A stretch of DNA of 64,000 nt, from assembly GCA_948144175.1 (NCBI GenBank), contig CANXME010000213.1, forward strand, positions 3,062,501 through 3,126,500, in the 5' to 3' direction. Both the position numbers and the translations under genes were made by a program. This document shows, in pieces, positions 54,656-64,000 of the stretch; within the stretch, counting starts at the first letter, position 1, and each line of letters opens with the position of its first letter. The DNA comes from Closterium sp. NIES-65 (taxonomy: Eukaryota > Streptophyta > Zygnematophyceae > Desmidiales > Closteriaceae). Below the pieces are notes generated by a model that searched no databases, had not been told where the DNA came from, and saw only the letters and a list, made by a program, of their open reading frames with translations.

Positions 54656-55405
54656 CCTCTGAGACATGGGCAGCGGTGGCTTCCAGTTGCGTAAGAGTGC
54701 CTCTGCGTGCTGTTCTGGGGGCAGTGCGTGTGTCGGGTCCTGTAGGTCGCGGGATGCCTTGATAAGATGTCCGACGTGTGGTGTGACGTACATCTCTTTG
54801 GCTGTGTCACTTCGCCACCTGCCCATCCTTTTGAAGATCCTGACCGGCACGCCGATGTTGGCTGCTACGGTTGCCGCGCCCTTTCGGGAGGAGTGCGTGC
54901 CGAGCTGCTGCTCCCCAAGTCCAACCTTTGCGAATGCTTCTTTACACCAGTTCCGGATCGTTGTGTACGAGGGTGGCTTGGCCTGACCCTTGTTGGCTGA
55001 AGCGTGACCAAAAACGCGAATCAGCGACCCCTCTGAATGCGGGCCATAGCCAGCGAGTTGAAGGAAGCGTTGGGTGCAGTGTACGGGGCAACAGGGGTCC
55101 GTCGTTGCTGCGATGGGAATCCAAGTTCCACGACCAGCCTGGTCCGTTTTTTAGTGTGGGATGAGGATCCACATGACTTCGTCGTCGAATTGGATGTCTT
55201 GCCACTGGATGGCCACCAGGTCGGAGTATCGCAAAAATCCGGAGTACATGAGGATAGGGATCAACCCCTTCTGAAATTCAGCAGGATTGTCCGACTGCAA
55301 GTAGTTCGCGGACATGTCCCGAACTTGTTGGATTGATACGGGCTCCTTCATTCGACTAGGGCGAGGGCAGTGTCGTTTCGCGTGATCCCGCACTTCGGTG
55401 GTAAA
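54641..55405 (-). pseudogene. Tyrosine recombinase remnant of a mobile element
   Basis: A single minus-strand frame of 254 codons has one internal TAA (55151-55153). The catalytic set of tyrosine recombinases is visible: Arg in GFLRYSDLVAIQW (about 55220-55240), the HxxR motif in GTHSSRKGAATVAA (about 54870-54900), Trp in RMGRWRS, and the nucleophile Tyr in KEMYVTPHVG (about 54785-54799). These enzymes cut and rejoin DNA via a 3'-phosphotyrosine; in eukaryotes they drive DIRS/Ngaro-like retroelements and Cryptons. The N-terminal part is cut off at 55406 by a Copia LTR. No RT or RNase H of a DIRS element is seen nearby, so DIRS and Crypton cannot be told apart. Confidence 0.75.
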
Positions 55406-55537
55406 TGTCAGAACATTATAGCTTATACATTTGTGTAGGCTGTAGTGGGGTAGCCCATAAGGGGTACAACCCAATTAGGGTTAGTACTTGTACCCAACTA
55501 TTTCATAGTGCATTCATTCCATTCTCACTTCTCGTCA
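55406..55537 (+). repeat. 5' LTR of Copia element 3
   Basis: 132 bp, TGTCAGAACATTATAG...CACTTCTCGTCA, next to the primer-binding site at 55538. The end CACTTCTCGTCA closely matches the end of the non-autonomous LTR at 20895. Confidence 0.85.
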
Positions 55538-56821
55538 TGGTATCGAGCAGGTTCCCGAGTGGGAATACTGCCTAGGGCCCACCACGAACTTTTTTTCCTT
55601 CCCTGCCCGGAGCGCGCTTAGCTCCTAGCCCGAGTAGCCCCTCGAGCCGCCTTAGTGGCCCCTATTGGCCGCCCTTACTGCCCCTCGAGTCGCCCTCTAC
55701 GGCCTCGCTTAGGCCGCTACGACCCCGCTACGGCCCCGCTTAGGCCCCGTCGGCCCCGCTACGGCCCCGCTTAGGCCCCGCTATGGCCCCGCTACGGGCC
55801 TGTCGGCCCCGTCGGCCCCGCTACCGCCCCGCTTAGGCCCCGTCGGCCCCGCTACGGCCCCGCTTAGGCCCCGCTACGGCCCCGCTACGGCCCCGTCGGC
55901 CCCGTCGGCCCCGTCGGCCCCACTACATCCCCACTTAGGCCCCGTCGGCCCCGCTACGGCCCCGCTTAGGCCCCGCTTAGGCCCCGCTACAGCCCCGCTA
56001 CGGCCCCGTCAGCCCCGCTACGGCCCCGCTTAGGCCCCGCTTAGGCCCTGTCGGCCCCGCTACGGCCCCGCTTAGGCCCCGCTACGGCCCCGCTACGGCC
56101 CCGTCGGCCCCGTCGGCCCCACTACGGCCCCGCTTAGGCCCCGTCGGCCCCGCTACGGCCCCGCTTAGGCCCCGCTACGGCCCCGTCGGCCTCGCTTAGG
56201 CCCCGCTACGGCCCCGCTACGGCCCCGCTACGGCCCCGCTACGGCCCCGTCGACCCCGCTTAGGCCCCGCTACGGCCCCGCTACGGCCTTGTCGGCCCCA
56301 CTACGACCCCGCTACGGCCCCGCTACGGCCCCGCTTAGGCCCCGCTGCGGCCCCACTACGGCCCCACTTCGGCCCCGTCGGCCCCTCTACGGCCCCACTT
56401 AGGCCCCACTTCGGCCCCGTCGCCACCGCGGCCCCGCCCACCCTTGCGGCCCGCCGCCACCTGCGACCTCGCCACCACCTGCGACCCCGCCTCCCAGCGC
56501 CCGCAACGCCGAGCAGCCGAACCGCCGGCCACCTGAGCCGCCCGACCTCCCGAGCCGCCCAGCAGCCGAGCCGCCCGACAGCCGAGCCGCCCAGCACCGT
56601 GCAGCCGAGCCGCCCAGCAGCCGAGCCGCCCAGCAGCTGAGCCGCCCGACAGCCAAGCCGCCCAGCACCAGCAGCCGAGCCGCCCAGCAGCCGAGCCGCC
56701 CAGCAGCCAAGCCGCCCTGCAGCCGAGTCGCCCGACAGCCGAGCCGCCAAGCAGCCCGATCGCTCCACCTACCTGGTAAGAGCACAGTCTCTGCCACTGC
56801 ACTTCCCTGCCTCCTGCTGTT
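55538..56821 (+). repeat. GC-rich tandem-repeat leader of Copia element 3
   Basis: About 1.28 kb. 55660-56420 is an array of GGCCCCGCTACGGCCCCGCT-type units (including GCTTAGGCCCC and GTCGGCCCC variants); 56540-56760 is an array of GCCGAGCCGCCCAGCA units, the complement of the GGCGGCTCGG units in the other copies. Half of the palindrome GCCCGGAGCGCGC occurs near 55605. Confidence 0.88.
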
Positions 56822-59800
56822 ATGGCTTCCCCTAGCGTTCTCACATTTGACGCTGAGGGTCGGGCAGTGGACTTTGAGGTCTGGGTAGATGATCTGCAGC
56901 TTTTCCTACAGTGCGATAGGGCAGACGGTCTCTCCCTGTTTGACCTCACTTCTGGTGCCTCCCCTGCCCCTGCTGCTCATGCTGACGCCACTGTTCGCTC
57001 ACAGTGGGCCACACGTGACGCTGCTGCTCGCCTTGCTTTGCGCCGCCACTTACCGACCACTGAGCGTGCACACTTTAGCCAGTACAAGAGTGCTCAGACC
57101 TTGTACGACGCTGTAGTTGCACGCTACTCTTCCCCTGCCACTGCTGCACTGAGCCGCCTCATGCTACCGTACCTCTTCCCTGACCTTGTTGCCTTTCCCA
57201 CTGTCGCTGACCTCATTACGCACATCCGCACTAGTGACACTCGCTACCGCGCTGCGCTTCCTGCTGAGTTCTGCGCCAAGAACCCCCCCCCCCCATGTAC
57301 ATCACCCTCTACTACATAGTCACCTGCCTCCCTGACTCTCTCCGTGTAGTCAGGGACCACTTCCTCTCTGTTTGCCCCACCACTCTCACCGTTGACCTCC
57401 TCGAGAAGGCCCTCCTAGCGATAAAGAAGAGCATAGTCGCTGTAGGAGCCTCTCGTGGTGACCCTCGCACCCCCGTCTTTGAGGGGTGTTCTCCCTCCCC
57501 CCTCTTGCCCTATGTTGCCTCTGCTGCTGCGGCCGACCTCGTTGGTTTCGAGTCGGTCGGCGCTGCGTCTGCCCCGAGCGGGAGACGCCCCACCCGCAAG
57601 GGCAAGGGGGGCAAGGGCACTGGACGAGGTGGAGGGGGCGGTGGAGGTGGTGGTGGAGGCGGTGGAGGGAGTGGGGGTGGTGGTGGGAGTGGTGCTGGGG
57701 GTGGCGGCGGCGGCGGTAGCAGTGGAGGCGGCGGGGGCGGTGGAGGTGGCGGAGGGAGCGGAGGCGGCGGAGGTAGTGGAGGAGGCGGAGGTGGAGAAGG
57801 CGGCGGAGGCGGCGGCGGCGGCGGAGGCGGTGGTGGTGGAGCGAGTCGCGACTCTGCGCCGAGGAGTGGCGCCGGTGGTGGTCAGCGCCAGCAGCAGCAG
57901 CAGAGTGGTGTGACCCTGTCCCCTCAGCAGCTTCGTGAGTGGTACACTGCACGCCAGCGCGGTGGGGGTTTTGGTCCCTACTCTTACGTTCTCCGTACCG
58001 GTGACCCCACTGGTGAGCAGTGCGGGGGTCCGCACTCCACCCAGCGCTGCTTTGGTCGCCTGACGGACGCGTGGCGTCGCCAGTTCCCTGAGGCGTCAGA
58101 GATCCCTCGATGGGGAGATCTGGCTAAGGCCGGGGTTGCTATCTTTGATCTTGAATTTGATGCTATTCTTGCTGCCATGTATGCTATTGCTGATAGTGTT
58201 GAGGGTGCCTGTTACCTGTGTGTACCGCCTGACCCGGGCATTGAGGCTGCTGCGCTAGGTGCTGGTGAGACTGCTGCTCTAGGTGCTAATGCGTCTGCTG
58301 CCCCAGGTGCCAGTGCGTCTGCCGCCCCAGGTGCTGGTGAGTCTGCTCTCTCAGGTACTACGTCGGCTCAGGCCTTCCACACCTTCACCCTGGACTCGGG
58401 TGCGTCCCGCTCCTTCTTTCGAGACCGCACCACTCTTACGCCGCTCAGTCGGCCGGTTGCAGTCTCCCTAGCAGACCCCTCTGGGGGTCCTGTCCTTGCT
58501 AGCTTCTCCACTGTCCTTCCATGCCCTGCAGCCCCCTCTGGCACCCTGTCTCGTCTCTACCTCCCCTCGTTCTCTACGAACTTGGTGAGTGGAGCAGACC
58601 TACAGGATCGAGGGGTTGACCAGTTCACTCCTGCGAGTCAGCGAGTGACCCACTGCAGGTGTGCTCGGACAGGCCGACACTTGGCCACGTTCACCCGTCG
58701 GCCAGGGTCGAGCCTGTACACCCTTACTGTTGAGTCTCCTCCTTCTGCTGGGTCTGCCCAGGTAGCTGCGTCGAGTCAGGTATTTGCTGCGGCATCCAGG
58801 TCTGGTCCTGAGTTTGTCCCCTGCTCGTGTCGTCTGCTGTCCCACCAGACTCTCCTTTGGCACCACCGCCTTGGTCACCCCTCCTTGCCTCGTCTCCGAG
58901 GCATGGCCTCCCATGTCCTTGTCTCTGGTCTTCCTCTGTCTCTCCCTCCCCTTCCTCCGGGGCCTGGCCCTACCTGCGTCCCCTGCGTCGAGGGGCGACA
59001 GCGCGCCGCCCCTCACTCCTCCGAGTTTCCTCCGACAGAGGCTCCGCTGCAGACTCTACACATGGACGTGTGGGGCCCAGCCCGCGCCAGTGGGCAGGGG
59101 AGAGAGCGGTACTTTCTGCTGGTCGTTGACGACTACTCGCGTTACACCACAGTCTTCCCTTGCGCAGCAAGGGTGACGTCGCTGAGGTGTTGATCGACTG
59201 GATCCGCGCAGCTCGTCTCCAGCTCAGAGAGAGTTTCGGCTCGGACTTTCCTGTTCTGCGTCTGCACTCTGACAGAGGAGGGGAGTTTTCCTCTGCCCGT
59301 CTGGGAGCCTTCTGTCAGGCACAGGGCATCCGCCAGACCTTCACGCTTCCGGCCTCTCCACAGCAAAATGGGATTGCTGAGCACCACATTGGCATGGTCA
59401 TGGACGTCGCGCGTACGTCCATGATGCATGCGGCTGCCCCCCATTTTCTGTGGCCGTTTGCGGTTCAGTAAGCCGCGCATTAGCTTAGCCTTCAGCCCCA
59501 GGTCTCCTTGCCAGAGACCTCCCCTGCCTTGCGGTGGACAGGGAAGGTTGGCGATGCGTCTGCGTTTCGGGTCTGGGGATCTCGGGCATTTGTCCGCGAC
59601 TTGTCTGCGGACAAGCTGTCCCCCCGTGCTATTCCTTGCGTCTTCCTTGGCTTCCCCCCTGACGCGCCTGGCTGGCAGTTTTACCACCCCACTACGCGCC
59701 GTGTTCTGTCCTCCTAGGACGTCACCTCTGACGAGCCGGTGCCTTACTACCGTCTCTTCCCCTACCGCACTGCGCCCCTCCCCCCGCCGCCGCTCTTTCT

Positions 59801-62800
59801 TGCGCCAGGTGCTACTCAGGTAGACCCCCTCCCTCCTCAGGGTCCTGCCCCTTCAGGTGTGTCCCAGGTAGACGCAGTCGAGCCTGTCGAGGTAGCTGTA
59901 GACACTGGTGCTGCTAGAGGTGCTGAGCCTGCGGGTGCCGGGTCTGCGGGTGCCGGGTCTGGGGGTGCTGAGTCTGGGGGTGCTGAGACTGGAGGTACTG
60001 AGCTTGGGGGTGCTGAGCCTGGGGGTGCTGAGTCTGGGGGTGCGGAGCCTGGGGGTGCTGGGTCTGCTCGTGTGGCCGCCGGCGGTACTTCGTCGAGGCG
60101 GGAGCCGCTCTCTCCACAGGAGCTGCGCGTGTATTTTGCCCGCCGCTGGAGACGTGCTGCTGAGCCTGGGGGTGTTGGCGCTGGTGTTTCTACTGGTGCT
60201 GGTGCATCTTTGGGTGCTGCTAAGGCAGCTGGTGCTGACGGTCCTACTGGAGTTGGTGCTGCTGGAGCTGGAGCTGCTGGGGGTGTTGGCGCTGGTGTTT
60301 CTACTGGTGCTGGTGCGTCTGGGGGTGCTACTGAGGCAGCTGGTGCTGACGGTCCTACTGGAGTTGTTGCTGCTGGAGCTGGAGCTGCTGGGGGTGTTGG
60401 CGCTCGTGATTCACCAGGTTCTTAGCCTCCCGTCTTCTACTGGAATTCCGTTATAGCCTGGCTCACCGATGCCTGCTCCTTCTCCTAACACTGAGCTGAC
60501 AAGCAGTCTTGCTGAGCGTCGTGAGCCTGTGTCTCGTCCTGTCTCGCCTGTTCGCACTGTTCGCACTTGTGAGATCTAGGATCGAGCTCAGGAAACAGAG
60601 TTTGAAATGAATGATCACCTGGGTACGACACGAGGCTATATATAGGCTCGACACAAGGCCTAGTAACCAGGTGTTACGCGAAGGTTCCGCGGGTCGGCGA
60701 AGCGTCCCGAACAGATCCTTCCCGAATTCGGTAGAAGGCAATTCGGTGGCAACCGAAAAGCCAGAATTTGGTGCACGCAACCTAGCTCGGTGCTATAACT
60801 AAAATAAAATATAGGAAAGCACCTAGCCTAGGAAATCAAGCAATTCATGCATGCATATGATTTATCCTATGCTAGAAATAGCATGATAAAGTTAAGGCAA
60901 GCAAGCATAGCTGGCATAAGCCGTCGTACTCTCACAGCACTAGTCGTACTGGTCGTCGTGTTCCTCGTGAGCGTCCGCCGGCTGTCCCCGGCACACACTT
61001 CATGGCCCTGCTTCCTTCTTCTGCTCTGCAGCGTGTTCCCCTGCTGTCTCCGCCTGCGTCTTCTCTGCCTGCCGTTCCAGAGCCTGAGTCTGACCGCGCT
61101 CGTCCTGCTCACCCTACTGTCACGCGTCTGCTAGCCACTATTGTCACTGACCCGTCGTTTGAGTCTGCTGCTGCGTCTGCCTTAGTCGCTGAGCTTGTTG
61201 AATTTGCTGCTGCCTGTCTTCAAGACTACGCCGCTAGTCTTGTTGCTGAGTCTGAGTGTGTCTGTCCTCCGTCCATCGGGGGTGAGTGTGCTCTTGGCAC
61301 GCACGTCCTTGAGGACAGGCAGGAGGACCTTGAGTGTTTTGCAACTGCTGCGCCTCATCTCGTGTCCATGCTGCTTGCCCCCGAGGGAGACCCGGATGTT
61401 CCAGACATCCCGACCCCGCGCTCTTACGCTAAGGCGATCGCGGGTGAGTACTCCTCTCAGTGGCAGACAGCCATGGATGCAGAGATGGCATCCTGGAAGT
61501 CCACAGGCGCTTACGTTGATGAGGTCCCCCCTCCTGGGGCGAACATCGTCGATGGCATGTGGATTTTCAGGGTGAAGCGGTCGCCAGGTTCTCCGCCTGT
61601 CTTCAAGGCTCGTTACGTTGCTCAAGGTTTCATTCAGCGAGAGGGAGTTGACTTCTTCCAGACCTTCTCTCCCACCCCAAAGATGACCACTCTTCGGGTG
61701 TTGCTGCACGTTGCCACTCAGCATGACTACGAGATTCACTCTCTTGACTTCAGCACAGCTTTCTTAGAGGGCAGCCTGCACGAGGAGATCTGGCTACGCC
61801 GCCCGCCTGGCTTCACTGGGTTGTTCCCTCTTGGTACCCACTGGAGCCTTCGACGGCCGGTCTACGGTCTCCGCCAGGCGCCACGTGAGTGGCACGACAC
61901 ACTGAGGACGACACTTGCGACTCTTGGGTTTACTCCGTCGACTGCTGACCCGTCACTGTTTCTGCGCTCCGACAATTCGCTGCCGCTGTTCTACATCCTC
62001 GTGTACGTTGACAACTTGGTCTTTGCCACTGCTGACACTGAGGTTCTCGCCTTGGTGAAGTCGGAGTTGCAGAAGAGACACACGTGCACAGACTTGGGTG
62101 AGCTGCGCAGTTACCTTGGCTTGCAGATCACCCGGGACAAAGCACGTCGCACCATCACCCTGACTCAGTCACACATGGTGCAGCAGGTCCTTCAGCGCTT
62201 CGGCTTCACCTGGTCCTCGGCACTCACTCCTCTAGCTACAGGTCACTCGCTCTCAGCTCCACCTTCGGACGAGTCCATAGAGCCGAGTGGTCCTTACCCA
62301 GAACTAGTTGGCTGCCTTATGTACCGGATGACTTGCACTCGTCCTGACCTCGCGTACCCTCTTGGCCTTCTAGCTCACTACGTGGCCCATGGTCAGCACC
62401 AAAAGGTGCACATGGATACTGCGAAGAGGGTACTGCGTTACTTGTGCAGTACATTGGGCATAGAGCTCGTGCTTGGAGGACGGGGCGACGTTGTCCTCAC
62501 TGATCACTCCGACGCTTCTTGGGTTGATGACCAGGCTACGCAGCGGTCGTCACAGGGATACACCTTCAGCCTTGGCTCTGGCTCAGTTTCTTGGCGTTCT
62601 ACACGCTCGTCTTCAGTTCTCAGCTCTAGTTGTGAGGCTGAGATCTACGCCACAGCCATGGCTGCACAGGAGTTACGCTGGCTCACCTACCGCTGACCGA
62701 CCTGGGAGAGCGGCCTCGTTCTCCTCTAGTGCTGTACGTCGACAACAAGGCCGCCATTGCTTTGTGTTAGAAGCACAGACTGGAGCACAGAACGAAGCAC

Positions 62801-62972
62801 ATCGCTCTCCGCTACTTCTTGGCTCGAGAGTTGTAGCAGCGTGGTCAACTTCGTCTCGCTCACGTGGCCACTCGGGCCAACACTGCTGATATATTCACCA
62901 AGGCACTTCAGTCTGGTGATCATCAGCGTTTCTGCACTTTGTTAGGCCGTGTGCCCAGGTTTCTTCACTTGT
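56822..62972 (+). pseudogene. gag-pol: Gag-Pol of Copia element 3 (decayed)
   Basis: Starts MASPSVLTFDAEGRAVDFEV. Lesions relative to the inner Copia: frameshift in the C-run at about 57285-57295; frameshift near 59155 in the integrase; TAA at 59469 and TAG at 59716; a solo LTR in the linker (60568-60936); the RT motif YVDD changed to YVDN (about 62005-62017), which removes a catalytic Asp; frameshift near 62690; TAGs near 62768 and 62835 in RNase H. Protease (FTLDSGASRSFF), zinc motif, integrase (LHSDRGGEF) and RNase H are otherwise easily recognised. The linker holds tandem GAEPGGAES-type codons (59920-60070) and a two-copy repeat of about 105 bases (60170-60410). Confidence 0.9.
60568..60936. 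repeat. Solo LTR nested in Copia element 3
   Basis: 369 bp bounded by the inverted ends TGTGAG...CTCACA and flanked by GCACT duplications (60563-60567 and 60937-60941). A TATA-like GGCTATATATAGGC lies near 60640-60653. The surrounding coding sequence resumes directly after it. It matches no other LTR in the window, so its family is unknown. Confidence 0.9.
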
Positions 62973-63205
62973 TGTAGACTTTGCTTGTACTGTGATCTAT
63001 ATATATACTTGCATGCTTGCTCTGCTAGGTAGAGATCACTGTGCTATTCTTATTGCATATATATATCTCTGCATGTGAACTTGCATTGTGGCCTCTTGCT
63101 TGTGCTCAGTGTGTGTGGTGACGTTGTGATCCACCCTGAGCTTGCTTTTCATTTCTTGACTGGTCTTGTGACCCTCTGTTCTCCCCCACTTTGCCTATGG
63201 GGGTG

Positions 63206-63341
63206 TGTCAAACTACATATATATAATGCTAGGGTGTAGGCTGTAGTGGGTTAGCACATATGGGGTACAATACATTCCTAGGGTTTGTACTTGTACCCAA
63301 CCTTCCCAATAGTCAATCGTTCCTGTCTCTAGATTCTAACA
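63206..63341 (+). repeat. 3' LTR of Copia element 3
   Basis: 136 bp, TGTCAAACTACATATATA...TCTAGATTCTAACA, preceded by the polypurine tract TATGGGGGTG. Confidence 0.8.
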
Positions 63342-63342
63342 A

Positions 63343-64000
63343 CGCTCACCTTCACCTGAGCCATCACCGTACCCCGTTGGCGCGTTCTCCAACAATAATC
63401 CGTTTAGTCCGCCCCACGACTACACCGACGACAACGAACAGGATTGGAACCTTCCAGTCTCGCTGCTTGAAAGTCCCCCGCACGTACTCGATATGCGGGT
63501 GGCGCCACTTGACTAGCTCTCGCGCGAACAATTTCTGAAGTTCGACACCCCGCACGTCGTCACGCCGCGACTGGCGCTGCTCGCGCGTGACGACAACAAG
63601 CGTTACAACACCTGGTATCTGGACAGCTACTGCGGCCAGCATATGGTGGGCTCCGAGCGTTACATATCCAACGCCGTCGCCACCCCCACTGTCACCTTCG
63701 TCACCGTGGCCAACAACACCTGCGTGTGCGCAAGCGCGCAAGGCATCGTCGTGCTCAAGGCACGCGGAAGCCGCACGCACATCACGCTCGATGATGTGCT
63801 GATCTTCCAGAACCTACGCTTCAACTTGCTTTCCGCCGCACAGCTCATGGACTGCGGCATTGATCTCAGCACGGACCGCACAACACGCGACATCTTGGTG
63901 CACTACGAATCAAGGATTTTTCCCCGCAAGCAGATCGGACGAGCGCACTCTGAAAATGGAGTGTACGTCCTGGATTTTGACATCCTCGACTGCAGTGGCG
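63343..64000 (+). pseudogene. Copia element 4, gag end and protease (truncated by window end)
   Basis: An open frame begins at the LTR junction and runs to the window end with one TAG (63514-63516). It encodes a Pro/Asn-rich gag end and the protease region YNTWYLDSYCGQHMVGS, VTVANNTCVCASAQGIVVL, LDDVLIFQNLRFNLLSAAQL and VYVLDFD. This matches the outer Copia element's WFLDTCCGHHM region, so it belongs to that lineage and not to the family of element 3. Copia element 3 lies directly upstream, possibly inserted in this gag. Confidence 0.8.

Larger units (their letters stand above)
55406..63341 (+). mobile_element. Copia element 3 (decayed, same family as the inner Copia)
   Basis: LTRs 55406-55537 and 63206-63341 have the same core (GTAGGCTGTAGTGGG...GTACTTGTACCCAAC) but differ widely, and the flanks (GTAAA / ACGCT) are not a target duplication. 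The primer-binding site TGGTATCGAGC follows the left LTR and TATGGGGGTG precedes the right one, so each is in its proper place. The internal frame has several frameshifts and stops and a solo LTR. It is either old or a recombinant of two insertions. Confidence 0.85.

Noticed and set aside
55660..56420. Possible telomere- or centromere-type satellite
   Set aside because: The GC-rich array sits exactly between primer-binding site and gag of a Copia element and has parallels in its relatives, so it is element leader sequence.

Overview
The window is nuclear DNA of a green-lineage eukaryote. Genes have GT-AG introns, plant-type proteins (a Ubc13-partner E2 variant, a GT77-like glycosyltransferase, a plant-type DUF167 protein, a rhodanese with a likely plastid presequence) and Ser/Ala/Gln-rich low-complexity insertions. 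About two thirds of it is LTR retrotransposons. A streptophyte alga (Zygnematophyceae or Charophyceae) fits best, but that is inference: no rRNA or organelle marker is present.

Layout. 1-2310: a decayed Copia gag fragment with its GC-rich leader, abutting the 5' end of another Copia element (both minus). 3061-4265: UEV1/MMS2-type gene (minus). 5976-7497: rhodanese gene (plus). 7710-13272: young chromodomain Gypsy element, with a 5-bp target duplication just downstream of the rhodanese gene. 14273-18997: long low-complexity protein with one membrane segment and a C-terminal thioredoxin domain. 20472-28381: second, older Gypsy element of the same family, which carries three later insertions (a 2.0-kb non-autonomous LTR element, a Copia solo LTR and a MITE). 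29249-30699: divergent actin-like gene. 31869-36891: type II membrane glycosyltransferase-like gene. 37330-38764: DUF167 gene with a 20-bp intronic minisatellite. 38971-52378: Copia element (minus) split by a nearly intact younger Copia element at 42632-49964. 52384-55405: minisatellites and a tyrosine-recombinase remnant (minus). 55406-63341: decayed Copia element (plus) holding a solo LTR. 63342-64000: start of another Copia element, cut by the window edge.

The six host genes are separate housekeeping or cell-wall type genes; nothing suggests a cluster. The mobile elements form a clear insertion history, and eight insertions have target duplications readable in the sequence. The most notable observations are: (1) a textbook -1 frameshift signal at the gag-pol junction, identical in both Gypsy elements; (2) repeated tandem duplication of exon ends at splice junctions in two host genes; (3) hypervariable GC-rich leaders shared by the Copia family and a non-autonomous partner; (4) an actin-like protein with two ATPase residues replaced; (5) a tyrosine-recombinase element remnant linked to a dispersed repeat.
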